DNA from: Microbacterium sp. AK031
GTDB taxonomy: Bacteria; Actinomycetota; Actinomycetes; Actinomycetales; Microbacteriaceae
Length of the DNA stretch: 64,000 nucleotides
Reading direction: 5' to 3'
NCBI RefSeq assembly: GCF_024807145.1
Contig: NZ_JANUCA010000002.1
Location: 310,001-374,000 of the forward strand
Shown: positions 26,632-35,102 of the stretch, in pieces
Layout of the letters: every line of letters begins with the position of its first letter
Numbering within the stretch: the first letter of the stretch is position 1
Position numbers and translations under genes: made by a program
Notes under the pieces: model-generated
The model's input: only the letters and a program-made list of their open reading frames with translations
What the model was told of the DNA's origin: nothing
Databases searched by the model: none

Positions 26632-28143
26632 TCACCCCAGCGCGATCGCGTTCCACGAGACCGGAGGAAGGACGATCGTGAGCGCACCTCCCGCGAGCGA
26701 TGCCGTGTCGTTCTGACGCGGAACGACGCGCTCGCGCTCCTCGAGGGTGTTCTTGGCGTAGATGTCTGCGTCGCTCAGAGTGTGCGACTCGAGCACCGAG
26801 ACGTCGCCGAGCCCTGCGACGTCGATCGTGACCGTGATCTCATCCGTCGTGCTGCGGTTCACGAGGAACACCGCGGAGCGACCGGTCTCGGCGTCGTAGG
26901 TCGCCACGGCATCCACCAGCGGAACCTCGCCGAAACGCGCGGTCTCGTACGTCGGAGAGTCGAGCTTGAGCTCGAGCGAATCGCCCTGCGCCAGGCGCGA
27001 GGTGATCGAGAACGGGAAGAACGTCGTCTGCCGCCAGGCGGGACCACCCGGTTCGGTCATGATCGGGGCGATCACGTTCACGAGCTGAGCCAGCGAGGCG
27101 CTGGTGACCCGATCGGCGTGCTTGAGCAGCGAGATCATCAGACCGCCGAAGACAACGGCATCCAGCACCGAGTAACTGTCCTCGAGGATGCGCGGTGCCA
27201 CCGGCCAGTTCTCGATCCCGGTGATCTTGTCGACGCCGTGATAGCGATCGATGTACCAGACGTTCCACTCGTCGAAGGAGATGTCGATCCGCTTCGAGCT
27301 GCCTCGGACGGCGCCGACGTGATCGGCCGTCGCGACGACCGACTCGATGAAGCGATCCATGTCGACGCCCGATGCGAGGAAGGAATCGATGTCACCGTCC
27401 TTCTCCTCGTAGTACGCGTGGCACGAGATGTAGTCGACATCGTCGTAGGTGTGGCCGAGAACCACGCGCTCCCATTCGCCGAAGGTCGGCATGGCGGCGC
27501 TGGACGAACCGCACACCACGAGAGTGACGTCAGGGTCGAGCTGACGCATGCCCTTGGCCGTCTGCGCGGCGATCTTGCCGTAGTCGTCCGCCGATCGGTG
27601 CCCCAGCTGCCAGGGCCCGTCCATCTCGTTGCCGAGGCACCACATCTCGACGGCGAAGGGCTCGTCACGTCCGTTGGCGCGGCGACGCTCACTGAGCTCG
27701 GTGCCCCCGGGAATGTTGGCGTACTCGAGAAGGTCGAGCGCCTCCAACGTGCCTCTGGTGCCGAGGTTCACTGCGAGCATGAGGTCGCTGCCCACCTTCT
27801 CCAGCCACGACGAGAACTCGTGCAGCCCCACCTCGTTCGTCTCCGTGGAATGCCAGGCCAGATCCAGCCGGCGTGGACGCTGCTCGCGCGGCCCGACCGA
27901 ATCCTCCCAGCGGAACCCGGAGACGAAGTTTCCCCCGGGGTAGCGGATCGTCGAGACGCCGAGCTCGCGGACGAGCTCGATCACGTCCTGCCGGAAGCCC
28001 TCGGCATCCGCCGTCTCGTGGCCCGGTTCGTAGATGCCGTCGTAGACGTGCCGGCCGAGGTGCTCTACGAACCCACCGAACAGCCGTCGGTGGATCCGCC
28101 CCGTGACGAAGTGCGGGTCGATGGTCAGTCGGGCTGCGGGCAT
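26632..28143 (-). CDS. GH51 alpha-L-arabinofuranosidase, second copy
   Basis: 503 aa, clearly paralogous to the enzyme at 23032. Acid/base glutamate in MWCLGNEMDGPW, nucleophile in ISFDEWNVWYID; N-terminus RIHRRLFGGFVEHLGRHVYD. No signal peptide. The start at 28143 is supported by GAGGAA 8 nt upstream and by alignment with the first copy; an ATG at 28161 overlapping the GH3 stop would add six residues. It is downstream of the GH3 gene in a two-gene operon divergent from the importer at 30670. Confidence 0.94.
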   Translation of the reverse strand: MPAARLTIDPHFVTGRIHRRLFGGFVEHLGRHVYDGIYEPGHETADAEGFRQDVIELVRELGVSTIRYPGGNFVSGFRWEDSVGPREQRPRRLDLAWHSTETNEVGLHEFSSWLEKVGSDLMLAVNLGTRGTLEALDLLEYANIPGGTELSERRRANGRDEPFAVEMWCLGNEMDGPWQLGHRSADDYGKIAAQTAKGMRQLDPDVTLVVCGSSSAAMPTFGEWERVVLGHTYDDVDYISCHAYYEEKDGDIDSFLASGVDMDRFIESVVATADHVGAVRGSSKRIDISFDEWNVWYIDRYHGVDKITGIENWPVAPRILEDSYSVLDAVVFGGLMISLLKHADRVTSASLAQLVNVIAPIMTEPGGPAWRQTTFFPFSITSRLAQGDSLELKLDSPTYETARFGEVPLVDAVATYDAETGRSAVFLVNRSTTDEITVTIDVAGLGDVSVLESHTLSDADIYAKNTLEERERVVPRQNDTASLAGGALTIVLPPVSWNAIALG

Positions 28144-28160
28144 TCTCTGTTCCTCTTCCA

Positions 28161-30494
28161 TTACGAGATCGTGGGGACTGCTGTTGCTGTGGGGGTGCAT
28201 GCGACCTCGGTACACAGCACCGGGTCGACGACTTCGCGCGTGGCTCCGGTCATGACAAGGGTGTGCGATCGTGCGAGAGCGCCGACGGAGAGTCCGGCGG
28301 AGAGCACGATATCTCCCGTCTCGACGATTCGCCGGCGAGCGAGCCCGGTGAACGAGAAGCGGTCCGCGTGCAGGGTGAACGACACCTGGGTGCGCTGACC
28401 GGCTTCGAGCGCGATCCGCGCGTAGCCGACGAGTTGCTGCACCGGCCGGGTCACCTGCGCGACGGGGTCGGCGGAGTACAGCTGCACGACGGTCTCTCCT
28501 GCTCGCCCGCCCGTGTTCGTCACCGTCACCGATGCGGTGACCGCGCCGTCCGTGGCCATCTCGGCGCGGTCGAGGACGAGGTCGTGGATCTCGAAGGTCG
28601 TGTAGGACAGACCGTGGCCGAACGGGAAGGCCGGAGCGATCGACAGATTGCTGATCCGGTCGCCGTCTTGTCCGAGTGGAGGTGCGAGATAGGTATGCGG
28701 AAGTGCTGCGGCCCCGTGCGGCACCTGCACCGGCAGATGACCGCTCGGATTGACCTCTCCCACCAGGATGCGCGCGATGGCGCCGGCGCCTTCGACTCCG
28801 GGCATGAACGCCTGCAGCATCGCAGCGGCACGCCCGACGAAGCGTCCGAGCGCATAAGGACGGCCGGAGAGGACGAGGAGCACGACGGGAGTGCCCGTCG
28901 CCAGAATCGCCTCGACGAGATCGCCCTGCTCACCAGGAAGCTCGAGGGAAGGCGCGTCCGACCCCTCGCCAGAAGTGCCCTTGCCGAACATGCCGGCGTG
29001 ATCGCCGACGACTACGACCGCGACGTCGGCGTGCGTCGCGGCGTCCACTGCGCGTGCGAGATCTTCCGCCGTGCCGGGAGCCTGCAGCGGACAACCGCGC
29101 TCCACGACGACATCCGCCCCTGGGAAGGACGCCCGCAGGGCGTCCGGGAGTGACAACGCGTCCAGCCCGAGCCCGAACTCCGGATGCCGGGACAGGACGT
29201 GCACCGGGAACGAATAAGCCCCCATCATCGCACTCGGGTCATCGGCGCAGGGGCCGACGAGCGCGATGCGCGATGTCCCACGAGACAGCGGGAGCAGATC
29301 CGCGGAGTTGTCGAGCAGGACGACGGACTTCTCCGCCATTCGTCGAGCGATGTCACGGTTGGCCGGGCTGTCGAGGTCGTGGTCGGCGGGTTCAGCCGGT
29401 TCCCATCCCTCGTCGAGCAGCCCGAGTTCGATCTTCTGCCTGAGCACGCGCCTCAGCGCCGTGTCGATGTCGGCGGCAGTGCGATCAGGATCAGGATCGT
29501 TCTCGTCCAGAGCGAGAAACGCCGAGATGTCGGGGAGTTCGACATCGAGCCCGGCGTGCAGCGCGAGGCGGCCGGCCTCGGCCATGGTCCCGGCCACCGC
29601 GTGCTTGGACTTCAGGAAGGCGACGGCCCAGTAGTCGGAGACGACCGTGCCGTCGAAGCCCCATTCTCCCCGGAGCAGATCCGTGAGCAGCCATCGATCC
29701 GCCGCAGCGGGCACCCGATCGGTCTCGGTGTAGGAATTCATCACGCTGCGCGCTCCGGCGACCCGAACGGCCATCTCGAAGGGCGGGAGTACGAGATCGC
29801 GCAGCTCGCGCTCTCCCATCGCGACCGGCGCATGATTGCGCCCGCCTCGCGAGGTCGCGTGCCCGGCGAAGTGCTTCAACGTCGCGATGACGCCGGAATC
29901 CTGGAGACCCTGGACGTAGGCGGATGCGAGCGTGGAGACCACATAGGGGTCTTCGCCCATGGTCTCCTCCACCCGACCCCAACGGTAATCGGTTGCCACA
30001 TCGAGCACCGGGGACAGCCCCTGATGGACGCCGACCGCCGACATGTCGCGACCGATCGCGCGCGCCATCTCGCCCACCAGTTCCGGGTCGAAGGTGGCAC
30101 CCCATGCGAGCGCGGTCGGATAGACCGTCGCCCCGTGCGTGGTGAAGCCGGTCAGGCATTCCTCGTGGACGATCGCCGGGATGGCGATGCGCGTGGTGTC
30201 GAGCAGGTGCCGCTGAGCATCGCGGATGCGCCCCATCCCCTCACTCGCCGAGACCGGCGCGGTGCCGAACACCCGGGTGAGCTGGCCGATGCCGTTGCGC
30301 ACGACGCGCTCGAAGGGCGCCCTGCCTTCGGAGAACACATCCTGCATCGGTGCGATGATCTCGCCTGAGGTGCGCTGGTCCGCCCAGTATCCGCCGAGCT
30401 GAACGATCTTCTCCTCTGCGGTCAGTTCTGCGACGAGCGCATCGAGTCTCTCCTCGACCTCGACCCGGGGGTCCCGCCAGATCTCGTCCGTCAT
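28161..30494 (-). CDS. GH3 glycoside hydrolase (beta-xylosidase/beta-glucosidase type)
   Basis: 777 aa. N-terminal TIM barrel with the nucleophile aspartate in GTVVSDYWAVAF (about residue 275), then the alpha/beta sandwich (VVVVGDHAGMFGKGTSGEGS) and a C-terminal fibronectin III-like domain (GETVVQLYSADPVAQVTRPV). No signal peptide: cytoplasmic, acting on imported oligosaccharides. Beside an arabinofuranosidase it more likely removes xylose or glucose from arabinoxylan- or arabinoglucoside-type oligomers; the specificity cannot be told. ATG 30494 has GGAAGG 7 nt upstream. Confidence 0.9.
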   Translation of the reverse strand: MTDEIWRDPRVEVEERLDALVAELTAEEKIVQLGGYWADQRTSGEIIAPMQDVFSEGRAPFERVVRNGIGQLTRVFGTAPVSASEGMGRIRDAQRHLLDTTRIAIPAIVHEECLTGFTTHGATVYPTALAWGATFDPELVGEMARAIGRDMSAVGVHQGLSPVLDVATDYRWGRVEETMGEDPYVVSTLASAYVQGLQDSGVIATLKHFAGHATSRGGRNHAPVAMGERELRDLVLPPFEMAVRVAGARSVMNSYTETDRVPAAADRWLLTDLLRGEWGFDGTVVSDYWAVAFLKSKHAVAGTMAEAGRLALHAGLDVELPDISAFLALDENDPDPDRTAADIDTALRRVLRQKIELGLLDEGWEPAEPADHDLDSPANRDIARRMAEKSVVLLDNSADLLPLSRGTSRIALVGPCADDPSAMMGAYSFPVHVLSRHPEFGLGLDALSLPDALRASFPGADVVVERGCPLQAPGTAEDLARAVDAATHADVAVVVVGDHAGMFGKGTSGEGSDAPSLELPGEQGDLVEAILATGTPVVLLVLSGRPYALGRFVGRAAAMLQAFMPGVEGAGAIARILVGEVNPSGHLPVQVPHGAAALPHTYLAPPLGQDGDRISNLSIAPAFPFGHGLSYTTFEIHDLVLDRAEMATDGAVTASVTVTNTGGRAGETVVQLYSADPVAQVTRPVQQLVGYARIALEAGQRTQVSFTLHADRFSFTGLARRRIVETGDIVLSAGLSVGALARSHTLVMTGATREVVDPVLCTEVACTPTATAVPTIS

Positions 30495-30575
30495 TGGTGC
30501 GCCTTCCGTCATCGGCTCTTCACTGCTCGCATCCGTGCACGACATCAGCTCAGGATCGTCTGTCGAGCACAGAAA

Positions 30576-30587
30576 TACAACGTTGTA
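30576..30587. promoter_or_regulatory. LacI-type operator in the divergent promoter region
   Basis: TACAACGTTGTA is a perfect 12-bp palindrome with a CG centre. It sits 82 bp from both divergent starts (GH3 at 30494 and permease at 30670), so one site can control both directions. The likely binder is the LacI protein at 33987. Confidence 0.75.
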
Positions 30588-30669
30588 AATTTTCTCTCCG
30601 GAGTATAGCCTTCTCAACCGAGGACGGAGAAGTTCAGTCCCAGAGGCTTAGTTCGAGGAAGAAACTGCC

Positions 30670-31587
30670 ATGGCCGAAACACATCGCATGAAGAAGCTGC
30701 TCTACAGTCAGCGGCTCGCGCCCTACCTGTTCATCCTGCCGTTCCTGGTGACGCTGCTCATCTTCTGGCTGGTCCCTGTCGGACGCTCCGTGATCATGAG
30801 CTTCCAAGAGGTTCTGTACGGTCAGGCGACCTTCATCGGCACCGCGAACTACGAGCGGCTCTGGCGCGACCCGGTCTTCTGGAAGGCCATGTTCAACAGC
30901 ATCCGCTACATGGTGCTGACGCTCGTGATCCTCGTGCCCATCCCGATGGTGCTCGCAGCCATCATCAACTCCAAACTGGGAAGCAGCCGGATCAAGAACT
31001 TCTTCAAGTCGTCGCTGTTCGTGCCGGCTCTGACGTCGGTGGTGGTCGCCGGAATCGTGTTCCGGCTGATGTTCTCCGAGACGGACTCGGGACTGATGAA
31101 CCAGATCGTCGAGTTCCTGGGCTTCGGGCCGGTGCGTTGGCTCCGCGAAGACCTCACCGGCTTGGCAGCGCTCCTGCTTCTCGCCCTGTGGCGCTGGGCA
31201 GGCGTCAACACGATGTACTTCCTCGCGGGGATGCAGGCGATTCCGAGCGAGTACTACGAAGCGGCATCGATCGACGGCGCGAGCAAGATCCAGCAGTTCT
31301 TCAACGTGACACTTCCCGGCATCAAGCCGACGATCGTCTACGTCACCACCATCAGCGTGTACGGCGGGCTGGCGATGTTCCTGGAGAGCTTCATGCTCTA
31401 CGCCGGGAACAACTCCCCGAACAACCAAGGCCTCACGATCGTCGGCTACCTGTACCGGAAGGGCATCCAGGACAACGATCTCGGCTTCGCCTCCGCCGTC
31501 GGAGTCGTGCTTCTGGTACTGGTCCTCGCCATCAACCTCACCCAGCTCACCGCAACGGGAACGTTCAAGAAGGAGTCGGCGCGATGA
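30670..31587 (+). CDS. ABC sugar importer permease, MalF type
   Basis: 305 aa, six helices starting LAPYLFILPFLVTLLIFWLV. EAA loop EYYEAASIDGASKIQQFFNV at about residue 195. GAGGAAG precedes the ATG. First gene of the second importer operon; here the binding-protein gene comes last, unlike the other two systems in the window. Confidence 0.92.
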   Translation: MAETHRMKKLLYSQRLAPYLFILPFLVTLLIFWLVPVGRSVIMSFQEVLYGQATFIGTANYERLWRDPVFWKAMFNSIRYMVLTLVILVPIPMVLAAIINSKLGSSRIKNFFKSSLFVPALTSVVVAGIVFRLMFSETDSGLMNQIVEFLGFGPVRWLREDLTGLAALLLLALWRWAGVNTMYFLAGMQAIPSEYYEAASIDGASKIQQFFNVTLPGIKPTIVYVTTISVYGGLAMFLESFMLYAGNNSPNNQGLTIVGYLYRKGIQDNDLGFASAVGVVLLVLVLAINLTQLTATGTFKKESAR

Positions 31588-32477
31588 GCCAGCAGACAGC
31601 CACCAGGCCCGACCGCACCTCGAGTGTCGCCGCGCCGCGGCCGCGCGTGACCCGTAGGACGGCCGCACTCATACAAGGCGCCTTCCTGATCGTGATCGCA
31701 CTGATCTCGCTGGTGCCCGTGCTCGCGATCTTCGTGGGCACCTTCCAGGACGGCAACGAGGTCATCCGCAACGGCATCTCGTTCTCGATCGACTTCTCAG
31801 AACTGAGCCTCGACAACTACGTGATGCTCTTCACCGATTCCGGGATGTACTTCCAATGGTTCTGGAACAGTCTGGCGCTGACCGTCATCCAGGTGGCCGG
31901 CACGCTGCTGGTGAGCTCGTTCGTCGCCTACGGATTCGCGATGTACGAGTTCCGCGGCAAGAGCCTGGGTTTCATCCTCGTGATCATCCTGATGACGATC
32001 CCCTTCGAGATGCTCATGCTGCCGCTCTACGTGCAGGTCAACGACATCGGTGCCGCCGACCAGTACTGGATCGTGGTCCTGCCGTTCCTCGCCCAGGCCG
32101 TGACGATCTTCTTCTTCCGCCAGTACTTCCTCGGCGTGCCGAAGGAGATCCTCGAAGCCGGTCGCGTGGACGGAGTCACCGAGTTCGGCATCTTCTTCCG
32201 CCTCGTCGTCCCCATCGCCAAGCCCGCCTTCGCCGCCATGGCGATCCTCAACGGGATGACCATCTGGAACAACTTCCTCTGGCCGCTTCTGGTGCTGCGC
32301 TCGCCCGAAAAATTCTTGCTGCCGATCGGTCTCAACACCCTACTGACCCCTCATGGCAACAACTACGAGCTGCTGATCATCGGCTCGTTCTTCTCTCTCA
32401 TCCCGATCCTGATCCTCTTCCTCGCGTTCCAGCGATTCTTCGTCGCAGGCATGACCGCCGGCTCGGTGAAGGGCTGA
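31584..32477 (+). CDS. ABC sugar importer permease, MalG type
   Basis: 297 aa, six helices; EAA loop EILEAGRVDGVTEFGIFFRL near residue 190. The start at 31584 overlaps the previous stop (ATGA) and has AAGGAG upstream. A longer frame from 31137 is an out-of-frame extension inside the upstream gene. Confidence 0.92.
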   Translation: MSQQTATRPDRTSSVAAPRPRVTRRTAALIQGAFLIVIALISLVPVLAIFVGTFQDGNEVIRNGISFSIDFSELSLDNYVMLFTDSGMYFQWFWNSLALTVIQVAGTLLVSSFVAYGFAMYEFRGKSLGFILVIILMTIPFEMLMLPLYVQVNDIGAADQYWIVVLPFLAQAVTIFFFRQYFLGVPKEILEAGRVDGVTEFGIFFRLVVPIAKPAFAAMAILNGMTIWNNFLWPLLVLRSPEKFLLPIGLNTLLTPHGNNYELLIIGSFFSLIPILILFLAFQRFFVAGMTAGSVKG

Positions 32478-32538
32478 TCTCAACGCTGTCCCTCTATCCC
32501 TTACCCGCAATACCCAACACACAGTCAGGAGTATCACC

Positions 32539-33873
32539 ATGCGAATCCGAAGGATTCTGACCGCAACGATCGCGACAGGGCTGGTAGTCGGAGCCCTCGC
32601 CGGCTGCACGAGCGGCGACCAGTCGGACGGCGGCGAAGGCGCCGACGGCGCCACCGCACTGGAAATGTGGGTGTTCGCCGAACTCCACGGCCAGGTCTAC
32701 GAAGAGATGGCCGAGAAGTGGAACGAGGAGAACCCCGACAAGGCCGTCGACCTCAACCTCACCGTCTACCCGTACCAGGACATGCACGACAAGCTGCTGC
32801 TCGCCGTGAATTCCGGCCAGGGGTTGCCCGACCTCGCTGACATCGAGGTCGGCAAGTTCGCGAACTTCGTCAAGGGCGAGAACCCGCCGCTCGCCGACCT
32901 GACGAATGCCGCCGACCCCTACGTCGACGACATCGTGCAGGCCCGGCTCGACTTGTACAGCCGAGACGGCAAGGTCTACGGATACCCGACGCACGTCGGC
33001 GCATTCGTGGCCTTCTACAACACGGAGCTGCTCGAGAGCGCGGGCATCGACTATACGACGATCAAGACCTGGGACGACTTCGCCGCAGCCGGAACCGCGT
33101 ACAACGAGGCGACGGACAAGGCCTTCAGCGTCGCGAGCACGAGCGTCTACTTCACCGAGCCGCTGGCGATCGCTCAGAACGGCGGCCAGCTCTTCGATGA
33201 CGATGGCCTCGGCGCACCCGCGCTGAACAGCCCCGAAGTCGTCGAGACGATGCAGATGTTCCAGGACATGAAGGACTCGGGCGCGATCTCGACGATCCCG
33301 GGAGGCAGCCCTGACAGCGAAGAGGCTTTCGGCGCCATCAACAAGGGTGACTTCGCGGCCGTCGTCTACCCGGCCTGGTACACCTCGCGCTACGTCGACT
33401 ACATGCCGGACCTTGCCGGCAAGATCGCCATCGCGCCGGCACCGCAGATCGAGGGTTCCGACATCCTCACGATCGGCGGCGGCGGCACCGGCACTTCCGT
33501 GATGGCGGCGAGCGAGAACAAGGAACTCGCCAGTGAGTTCCTCGCATTCACGAAGTTGTCCCTCGAGGCCAATGTGGCCGTGTGGGAGGTCCTCGGCTTC
33601 GACCCCGTCAACATGTCGGTCTGGGAGGACGAAGCGGTCACGCACAACCCGGACAACAAGTTCAACGAGTACTTCCAGACGAATCTGTTCGACGTGCTGA
33701 ACTCGGTGAAGGACGGCATCGGACACTTCGCGTCGTTCTCCAACGAGAATCTGCCCACCGTGGACAACCAGTTCCGCACGGTCACTCTCAACGAGATCTA
33801 CGAGAGCGGCACTCCGGCCCAAGAAGCCCTCGAACAGGCACAGGACACCGTGCTGAACGAACTGGGTCAGTAA
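32539..33873 (+). CDS. ABC sugar importer, substrate-binding lipoprotein
   Basis: 444 aa. Sec-type signal (ILTATIATGLVVGALAGC) with lipobox LAGC at about residue 23. Family-1 binding protein: ALEMWVFAELHGQVYEEMAE, PTHVGAFVAFYNTELLESAG, GGGGTGTSVMAAS. CAGGAG precedes the ATG. Last gene of the importer, followed by a strong terminator hairpin, so its mRNA 3' end may be protected. Probable arabinoxylan or related oligomer binder by neighbourhood. Confidence 0.9.
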   Translation: MRIRRILTATIATGLVVGALAGCTSGDQSDGGEGADGATALEMWVFAELHGQVYEEMAEKWNEENPDKAVDLNLTVYPYQDMHDKLLLAVNSGQGLPDLADIEVGKFANFVKGENPPLADLTNAADPYVDDIVQARLDLYSRDGKVYGYPTHVGAFVAFYNTELLESAGIDYTTIKTWDDFAAAGTAYNEATDKAFSVASTSVYFTEPLAIAQNGGQLFDDDGLGAPALNSPEVVETMQMFQDMKDSGAISTIPGGSPDSEEAFGAINKGDFAAVVYPAWYTSRYVDYMPDLAGKIAIAPAPQIEGSDILTIGGGGTGTSVMAASENKELASEFLAFTKLSLEANVAVWEVLGFDPVNMSVWEDEAVTHNPDNKFNEYFQTNLFDVLNSVKDGIGHFASFSNENLPTVDNQFRTVTLNEIYESGTPAQEALEQAQDTVLNELGQ

Positions 33874-33888
33874 CCCAGGGACAGCCGG

Positions 33889-33920
33889 ATGCGGGCGGGC
33901 CACCATACGCCCGCCCGCAT
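33889..33920 (+). terminator. Hairpin terminator after the importer operon
   Basis: ATGCGGGCGGGC and GCCCGCCCGCAT form a perfect 12-bp stem with an 8-nt loop, 16 bp after the stop codon of the binding protein. There is no long T run, as is common in high-GC hosts. Confidence 0.8.
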
Positions 33921-33986
33921 TCGCGCTTCCCACCCAGCAGACTAGAGTGAGAAGCACGGCGGCAGTAGCGGCGATTGGCGGGACCG

Positions 33987-35018
33987 ATGGATTCGACGAT
34001 GCACGACGTCGCACAGCTCGCCGGCGTCTCCATCAAGACGGTCTCCAACGTCATCAACAATTACCCGCACGTGCGCCCCGACACTCGCGATCGCGTGCTG
34101 GTGGCGATCGATGAGCTCGACTACCGCCCGAATCTCTCCGCCCGCGGCCTTCGTTCAGGACGCACGGGGGTCATCGGTCTGGCCGTACCCGCCCTGCGCG
34201 AGAACTACTTCGCCGAACTCGCCGATGCGATCATCCGGGCGGCGGATGCTCGGGGCCTCGGCGTCGTCGTCGAGCAGACCAGCGGCGACAGGGAGCGCGA
34301 GCTCCAGGTCGTCACCGGCGGGCGCCTCCGACTCACCGACGGACTGATGTTCAGCCCGTCGGCGCTCGGCCAGAAGGATGCCGACTCGCTGAGCACCGAG
34401 TTCCCGCTGGTGCTGCTGGGCGAGCGGATCTTCAACGGCCCGACAGACCATGTCGCGATGCACAACACATCTTCAGCACGGGCAGCGGTGGAGCATCTCC
34501 TCGACATCGGGCGCCGGAGGATCGCGATCATCGGCGCGGAGAACGGGCGTGGCACCGAGGTGAGCTCGGCGAGCCTGCGTCTGGACGGCTACCTCCTCGC
34601 CTTGGAGGGCGCCGGCATCGACGTCGATCAGAGCCTGATCCGCCCCTGTGAGCATTGGAACCACTCCGCCGGCGCGTCGACCACGCGCGAACTGATCGAT
34701 CAGAAGATCCCGTTCGACGCCGTGTTCGCCCTCAACGACACACTCGGGATGGGTGCGCTGAGAGCACTCGGCGAAGCAGGGCTGAGTGTGCCGGGCGATG
34801 TCGCCGTCATCGGCTTCGACAACATCGACGAGGCCCGATTCTCCGTCCCCTCGATGTCGAGCGTCGACGTGGGCAGCGAGCAGATCGCCACCACGGCAGT
34901 CGACCTGCTCATCGAGCGCATCGCGGAGAAGGGCGCGCGTCGCCCCCCGCGCACGATCAAGCCGGACTTCCGGATCATCCGGCGGGAGTCGACCGGGTTC
35001 GCCGGGAACGGACGCTGA
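33987..35018 (+). CDS. LacI-family regulator of the second arabinoside module
   Basis: 343 aa from ATG 33987 (an in-frame TTG at 33975 is the only alternative). HTH MHDVAQLAGVSIKTVSNVIN, hinge NLSARGLRSGRTGVIGLAV, sensor domain ending VIGFDNIDEARFSVPSMSSV. Paralogue of the regulator at 18640 with nearly the same DNA-contact residues. It most likely binds TACAACGTTGTA at 30576 and controls the divergent GH3-GH51 and importer operons. The upstream terminator separates it from the importer, so it has its own promoter. Confidence 0.87.
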   Translation: MDSTMHDVAQLAGVSIKTVSNVINNYPHVRPDTRDRVLVAIDELDYRPNLSARGLRSGRTGVIGLAVPALRENYFAELADAIIRAADARGLGVVVEQTSGDRERELQVVTGGRLRLTDGLMFSPSALGQKDADSLSTEFPLVLLGERIFNGPTDHVAMHNTSSARAAVEHLLDIGRRRIAIIGAENGRGTEVSSASLRLDGYLLALEGAGIDVDQSLIRPCEHWNHSAGASTTRELIDQKIPFDAVFALNDTLGMGALRALGEAGLSVPGDVAVIGFDNIDEARFSVPSMSSVDVGSEQIATTAVDLLIERIAEKGARRPPRTIKPDFRIIRRESTGFAGNGR

Positions 35019-35090
35019 CTTCATCGTTCGAATCGCGCAAATGCACCGATCCGACGGTCAGATGGAGCATCTTGCGCGATTCGAATGAAG
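35019..35090. repeat. Intergenic composite inverted repeat (copy A2)
   Basis: Begins directly after the LacI stop. TTCGAATCGCGCAA at 35027-35040 pairs perfectly with TTGCGCGATTCGAA at 35072-35085, and CTTCAT/ATGAAG extends the stem outward after a small bulge. The middle (ATGCACCGATCC and GGAGCAT) pairs only in part. It shares TTCGARTCGCGCAA with copy A1 at 24567. It separates convergent genes and may serve as a two-way terminator. Confidence 0.78.
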
Positions 35091-35102
35091 CCAACGGCCT
35101 AC

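Noticed and set aside
24567..35090. Inverted repeats considered as insertion-sequence ends or attachment sites
   Set aside because: No transposase or integrase between or beside them, no target duplications seen, and each is a self-contained palindrome in an intergenic gap.
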